Shown here: positions 60,211 through 64,000 of the stretch, piece after piece | Layout: every line of letters begins with the position of its first letter | Numbering within the stretch: the first letter of the stretch is position 1 | Assembly (NCBI RefSeq): GCF_009769165.1 | Contig: NZ_CP043476.1 | Coordinates: 992,001 to 1,056,000 of the forward strand | DNA from: Xanthomonas hyacinthi | Lineage (GTDB): Bacteria; Pseudomonadota; Gammaproteobacteria; Xanthomonadales; Xanthomonadaceae | Length of the DNA stretch: 64,000 nt | Reading direction: 5' to 3' | The notes under the pieces: generated by a model | Database searches by the model: none | The model's input: the letters and a program-made list of their open reading frames with translations, nothing else | What the model was told of the DNA's origin: nothing | Program-made: the position numbers and the translations under genes

Positions 60211-60402
60211 TGCAGCGAACTCCCAGGACTTCGTCCGTCCCTTCATCCGCCCCTTCGGGGCAGCTTCCCCCAAAAAGGGGGGACATGGTCCCGCAGGAGA
60301 AGGAAGCGGCACACCGCGTGGCTGGCCGCGACATGCCCCGGCAAGCGCGCGCAAACGGCGCGACGTAGCATCGCGCGTCTCATCGCTTGCTGGAGGCTCG
60401 CC

Positions 60403-61059
60403 TTGCTACCCGCCCGCCGTCGCTGTCCACCTCTTCTGCTGCTGGTGCTGCTGCTGCAGGTCCCGGCATTCGCGCAACAAGTGGCCACCGATCCGCCGAC
60501 GCAATGGCAGGCCGACGCCAAAGCCAACAGGAAAGCCGCCAAGCAGGCCGAGAAAGCCGCCGAACGCGCGGCGCCGCGACGCGCGGCAGGCGGCGGACCA
60601 CCGCCTGGCGGCGAGGGTCCGGGTGGAGGCCATGACGATCCTGGCGGTCCAGGCGGCCCCGGCACACGCCGCGCCAGCAGCCCGCTGCAGATGCTGCGGC
60701 CGGAGATGGACTTCGCCGCGCCGTTGAGCGACACGCTGCTGCTCTACCGCACCCGCGAATCGGTGGTGTTCGGGCGCCGCGACAGCAGCGAGGTGGTAAT
60801 GCTGCCGCTGTCCGGCGCGCCCGTGCAGATCGCACCCGGCGTGCAGGCGCTGCTGCACGACAACGCCGACGGCATGGTGGTGGAGATCAGCACCAGCAAC
60901 GGCATCCGCGTGTCCTACCGCTATGTCGCCGATGCGCAGGATCCGGACAGCCTGCGGGTGCACATCCGCGCCGAGGGCCATGCCGAATCGCAGCGCGGCG
61001 GGGTATTCGAGGTCGAGCGCGTGTACCACCGCGGGAACGCCGCAAACCGCAAGCGCTGA
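60403..61059 (+). CDS. Secreted or periplasmic protein of unknown function
   Basis: A 218-residue protein from a TTG preceded by TGGAGG. A signal peptide (LLLLVLLLQVPAFAQQ) is followed by a lysine/alanine-rich helix (KANRKAAKQAEKAAER), then a Gly/Pro/Asp-rich linker (GGGPPPGGEGPGGGHDDPGG) and a C-terminal beta-rich domain ending VFEVERVYHRGNAANRKR. I do not recognise the family. The three-part layout suggests an envelope protein with a charged helix and a flexible spacer. Confidence 0.75.
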   Translation: MLPARRRCPPLLLLVLLLQVPAFAQQVATDPPTQWQADAKANRKAAKQAEKAAERAAPRRAAGGGPPPGGEGPGGGHDDPGGPGGPGTRRASSPLQMLRPEMDFAAPLSDTLLLYRTRESVVFGRRDSSEVVMLPLSGAPVQIAPGVQALLHDNADGMVVEISTSNGIRVSYRYVADAQDPDSLRVHIRAEGHAESQRGGVFEVERVYHRGNAANRKR

Positions 61060-61213
61060 GCCGCGCGACGGCGCCCGCAATGCCCGCGTCGCGAATGGCG
61101 GAGCCGATGCTCCCGGTCTGTCGCAATGCCGCCCGCGCGAGGCCGGCGGTGCGTGCATGGGCGTCCGCCGCGCATGCCGTGCGCGGCGACCGGCGGCGCA
61201 CGCCATGCCCAGG

Positions 61214-62155
61214 TCAGGCGAAGGCGTCGGTCGCGCGCACCAGGGCGTCGATGTTTTCCGCCTCGAACGCGGAATGGCCGGCGCTCGGGGTGATCTGCAG
61301 CGTCGCCTTCGGCCAGGCCTTGTGCAGCTCCCAGGCGCTCTGCAGCGGGCAGATCACGTCGTAGCGGCCCTGCACGATCGCGCCGGGGATATCGGCGAGC
61401 TTGCCCGCGTCGCGCAGCAACTGGTCTTCCACCTCGAAGAAGCCACCGTTGACGAAATAGTGGTTCTCGATGCGCGCGAACGCCAGCGCGAACTGCGCGT
61501 CCTCGTGGCCGTCGACGAAATCCGCATCCACGTGCAGGAAGCTGGTGGCGCCTTCCCACACGCTCCACGCGCGCGCCGCGGCCAGGCGCGTGGCCTGGTC
61601 GTCGCTGGTGAGGCGGCGATGGAACGCGGAGATCAGGTCGGCGCGCTCCACCGGCGGAATCGCGGCGATGTAGTGTTCCCAGGCATCCGGGAACAGCCGG
61701 CTGGCGCCTTCCTGGTAGAACCACTCCAGTTCCCAGCGGCGCAGCATGAAGATGCCGCGCAGCACCAGTGCGGTGACGCGCTGCGGATGGGTCTGCGCGT
61801 AGGCCAGCGCCAGGGTCGAGCCCCAGCTGCCGCCGAACACCTGCCAGCGCGCGATGCCGAGCGTTTCGCGCAGTTTCTCGATGTCGGCCACCAGATCCCA
61901 GGTGGTGTTGTCGACCAGGTCCGCATGCGGCGTGGAGCGGCCGGCGCCGCGCTGGTCGAACAGCACGATGCGGTACCTGGCCGGATCGTGGAAGCGGCGC
62001 ATCTTGGCATTGCAGCCGCCGCCCGGCCCGCCGTGCAGCAGCACCACCGGCTTGCCCTGCGGGTTGCCGCACTGTTCGTAATACAGCGTATGGCGCGCGT
62101 CCACCGGCAGCGTGCCGCTGTCGAACGGATCGATCTCGGGATATAGCGTGCGCAT
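61214..62155 (-). CDS. pip: Proline iminopeptidase
   Basis: Alpha/beta-hydrolase of 313 residues that removes N-terminal proline from peptides. The oxyanion motif VVLLHGGPGGGCN, nucleophile elbow FGGSWGSTLALAY (Ser about residue 110), acid in VQGRYDVICPL and His in SAGHSAFE are all visible. The start MRTLYPEIDPFDSGTLPVD is canonical for the S33 family. Single gene. Confidence 0.95.
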   Translation of the reverse strand: MRTLYPEIDPFDSGTLPVDARHTLYYEQCGNPQGKPVVLLHGGPGGGCNAKMRRFHDPARYRIVLFDQRGAGRSTPHADLVDNTTWDLVADIEKLRETLGIARWQVFGGSWGSTLALAYAQTHPQRVTALVLRGIFMLRRWELEWFYQEGASRLFPDAWEHYIAAIPPVERADLISAFHRRLTSDDQATRLAAARAWSVWEGATSFLHVDADFVDGHEDAQFALAFARIENHYFVNGGFFEVEDQLLRDAGKLADIPGAIVQGRYDVICPLQSAWELHKAWPKATLQITPSAGHSAFEAENIDALVRATDAFA

Positions 62156-62264
62156 GGCGGCTCCTGCGGAAAACCCCGATTTTAGCGGGGAAGGCGCGGC
62201 CCTGCCGGGTTCGCTGGCGCTGTTCCGCGGCCCAGCGCCCGCGCGGCATCCGCCTGCGATCGCT

Positions 62265-63098
62265 TCAAGCGGCCGCCCAGCGCCCCAGCGTGACCCGCTC
62301 GCGCGCTTCCAGATCCTGGTGGGTCGCCACCGCTTCGAAACCGGCTTCAGCCAGCAGCGCACACACCGCCGCGCCCTGCTCCCAGCCGTGCTCCAGCAGC
62401 AGCCAGCCGCCCGGCAGCAAATGCGCCGATGCGCCGGCGACGATCGCCCGGATGGCGTCCAGCCCGTCGGTGCCGGAGACCAGCGCGCTGGCCGGTTCGT
62501 AGCGCAGGTCGCCTTGCGCCAGATGCGGGTCGTTGGCAGCGATATAGGGCGGGTTGCTGGCGATCAGGTCGAAGCGCTGTCCGCCCAGCGGCGCGAGCCA
62601 GGAGCCGTGGGCGAAGCCGACGTTGTGCAGGCGATGCGTGCGCGCATTGGCCTGCGCCACCGCCAGCGCCGCTTCGCTCAGGTCGGTGGCCAGCACCTGC
62701 GCCTGCGGCCGCTCGCTGGCCAGCGCCAGCGCGATCGCGCCACTGCCAGTGCCGAGATCGGCGACGCGGCGGCCCGGCGCCGTGTCCAGCCGCTCCAATG
62801 CCAGTTCCACCAGGCGCTCGGTGTCCGCGCGCGGGATCAGCGTGGCCGGGCCGACCGCCAGGTCCAGGGTCCAGAAACCGCGGCGGCCGGACAGATAGGC
62901 CACCGGCTCGCCTTGCGCGCGCCGCGCCAGCAGCTCGCCGAAGCGCTGCGTCGCCGGCGCCGGCAATGGATCGCGGGCGTGCGCGAACAGCCAGGCGCGA
63001 TCGCGCTGCAGGGCGTGGATCAGCAAGGCTTCGGCATCGGCGCGGTCGATCTGCGCGCAGGCCGCGCGCAGCAGGGACTCGGGGGTGGGGGCATTCAT
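62265..63098 (-). CDS. prmC: Peptide chain release factor N5-glutamine methyltransferase
   Basis: SAM-dependent methyltransferase (277 residues) that methylates the GGQ glutamine of RF1 and RF2. It has the N-terminal helical domain, then [20 protein letters not shown], the SAM motif [16 protein letters not shown] and the catalytic SNPPYIA. The start [10 protein letters not shown] was chosen by homology; the frame extends further upstream. Divergent from ahpC. Confidence 0.95.
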   Translation of the reverse strand: MNAPTPESLLRAACAQIDRADAEALLIHALQRDRAWLFAHARDPLPAPATQRFGELLARRAQGEPVAYLSGRRGFWTLDLAVGPATLIPRADTERLVELALERLDTAPGRRVADLGTGSGAIALALASERPQAQVLATDLSEAALAVAQANARTHRLHNVGFAHGSWLAPLGGQRFDLIASNPPYIAANDPHLAQGDLRYEPASALVSGTDGLDAIRAIVAGASAHLLPGGWLLLEHGWEQGAAVCALLAEAGFEAVATHQDLEARERVTLGRWAAA

Positions 63099-63199
63099 CG
63101 GCGTCACGATGCCGCAGCGGGGCGGAAAAGCCAACGTGGTAGTACCAAGAAACGGTGCGCGCGCAGCGCAGTGCAGCAAAGAGCCAGGCTTGAATAGCG

Positions 63200-63236
63200 A
63201 TAGACAGAATCTATCTACTCAATTCCATCAATCGAT
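63200..63236 (+). promoter_or_regulatory. OxyR-binding site upstream of ahpC
   Basis: ATAGACAGAATCTAT-N7-ATTCCATCAATCGAT fits the OxyR tetrad ATAG-N7-CTAT-N7-ATAG-N7-CTAT. The first half is perfect in the core positions; the second keeps AT..C....ATC.AT. It ends 78 bases before the ahpC start codon, a usual position for peroxide-induced activation. Confidence 0.8.
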
Positions 63237-63314
63237 TTGAGATATCTATCGAGCCCTCCTATGATGAGCCTCGTTGCATCCCCCGTCCCCTTCGCAACCA
63301 CTGAGGAAACCCCC

Positions 63315-63878
63315 ATGTCTTTGATCAACACCCAGGTCCAGCCGTTCAAGGCCAACGCTTACAAGAGCGGCGAATTCATTGAGGTCAGCGACGCGGACCT
63401 GAAGGGCAAGTGGTCGGTGCTGATCTTCATGCCGGCCGCCTTCACCTTCAACTGCCCCACCGAAGTGGAAGACGCCGCCGACAACTACGCCGAGTTCCAG
63501 AAGATCGGCGCCGAGGTCTACGTCGTCACCACCGACACCCATTTCTCGCACAAGGTGTGGCACGAGACCTCGCCGGCCGTCGGCAAGGCGCAGTTCGCGC
63601 TGGTCGGCGACCCGACCCACCAGCTGACCCGCGCGTTCGGCGTGCACATCGACGAGGAAGGCCTGGCCCTGCGCGGCACCTTCGTGATCAACCCGGAAGG
63701 CGTGATCAAGACGCTGGAAATCCACGACAACGCGATCGCCCGCGACGTCACCGAGACCCTGCGCAAGCTCAAGGCCGCGCAGTTCGTCGCCGCGCATCCG
63801 GGCGAAGTGTGCCCGGCCAAGTGGAAGGAAGGCGAAAAGACCCTGAAGCCGTCGCTGGACCTGGTCGGCAAGATCTAA
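63315..63878 (+). CDS. ahpC: Alkyl hydroperoxide reductase subunit C (2-Cys peroxiredoxin)
   Basis: A 187-residue peroxiredoxin reducing H2O2 and organic peroxides. The peroxidatic Cys is in AFTFNCPTEVED (about residue 47) and the resolving Cys in HPGEVCPAKWKEG (about residue 166). The start MSLINTQVQPFKANA is canonical. An OxyR site lies upstream; ahpF and oxyR usually follow and would be beyond the window edge. Confidence 0.98.
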   Translation: MSLINTQVQPFKANAYKSGEFIEVSDADLKGKWSVLIFMPAAFTFNCPTEVEDAADNYAEFQKIGAEVYVVTTDTHFSHKVWHETSPAVGKAQFALVGDPTHQLTRAFGVHIDEEGLALRGTFVINPEGVIKTLEIHDNAIARDVTETLRKLKAAQFVAAHPGEVCPAKWKEGEKTLKPSLDLVGKI

Positions 63879-63916
63879 GCCGCCCCACTCCCATCTCCGC
63901 CGCTTCGGCGGGGGTG

Positions 63917-63999
63917 GGGGTGAACCGCAGCCCGCGTCGCGGTCGCTTCGCCCGCCTCACGCCAGCCGCCGGCTGCGCGCGCCGGCTGCGGTTCACCCC
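63917..63999. repeat. Long inverted repeat downstream of ahpC
   Basis: The arms GGGGTGAACCGCAGCC (63917-63932) and GGCTGCGGTTCACCCC (63984-63999) are perfect 16-base reverse complements around a GC-rich loop. A small CCGCCG-CTT-CGGCGG hairpin (63898-63912) precedes it. No T-run follows within the window. Confidence 0.8.
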
Positions 64000-64000
64000 T

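Overview
The window looks like chromosomal DNA of a Xanthomonas or a close relative in the Lysobacteraceae. The reasons are its high GC, the pilS-pilR-pilB-pilA-pilC-pilD-coaE gene order, many short palindromic intergenic repeats of the type GGGAGCGACTTCAGTCGC, and a compact operon for 4-hydroxybenzoate/protocatechuate breakdown. I ran no searches; families are named from motifs read in the translations.

Layout. 0-7 kb: the 3' end of egtD, then nadE, a PQQ-dependent dehydrogenase and the sucC-sucD succinyl-CoA synthetase pair, the last four on the minus strand. 7.3-18.6 kb: the type IV pilus locus (pilS, pilR, pilB, pilA, pilC, pilD) with coaE, broken up by three selfish or defence-like insertions: a HigBA-type toxin-antitoxin pair, an MntA-HepT type VII pair and a REP-associated (RAYT) transposase with its repeats. 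18.8-29.5 kb: a two-component system, rimK, a TonB-dependent receptor, a Tat-exported phospholipase C, IS debris and a diguanylate cyclase. 29.9-39.0 kb: pobA-pcaI-pcaJ-pcaF-pcaH-pcaG-pcaB-pcaD-pcaC on the minus strand with a divergent AraC-type regulator (PobR-like). Together these take 4-hydroxybenzoate through protocatechuate to succinyl-CoA and acetyl-CoA.

39.4-49.1 kb: an apparent horizontally acquired catabolic island, bracketed by relics of an IS4-type and an IS3-type transposase. It holds a TetR regulator, an unknown Tat-exported protein, a p-cresol methylhydroxylase/vanillyl-alcohol-oxidase-type flavoprotein, its c-type cytochrome, an MFS transporter, a CocE/NonD-type esterase, an NAD-type short-chain dehydrogenase, an outer-membrane SphA/MetA-type porin and an azurin. 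The likely logic is uptake of a para-alkylphenol or a phenolic ester, periplasmic oxidation with electrons passed to cytochrome c and then azurin, and delivery of the aromatic acid to the adjacent pob/pca operon. This is the most interesting system in the window.

49.9-64 kb: an apparently orphaned pntAA next to the IS3 relic, two tandem DUF1631 paralogues, then housekeeping genes: nitroreductase, 5'-3' exonuclease, NUDIX hydrolase, N-formylglutamate amidohydrolase-like protein, transglutaminase-like protein, a secreted unknown protein, proline iminopeptidase, prmC, and ahpC under a recognisable OxyR site. I saw no rRNA or tRNA gene and no CRISPR array.
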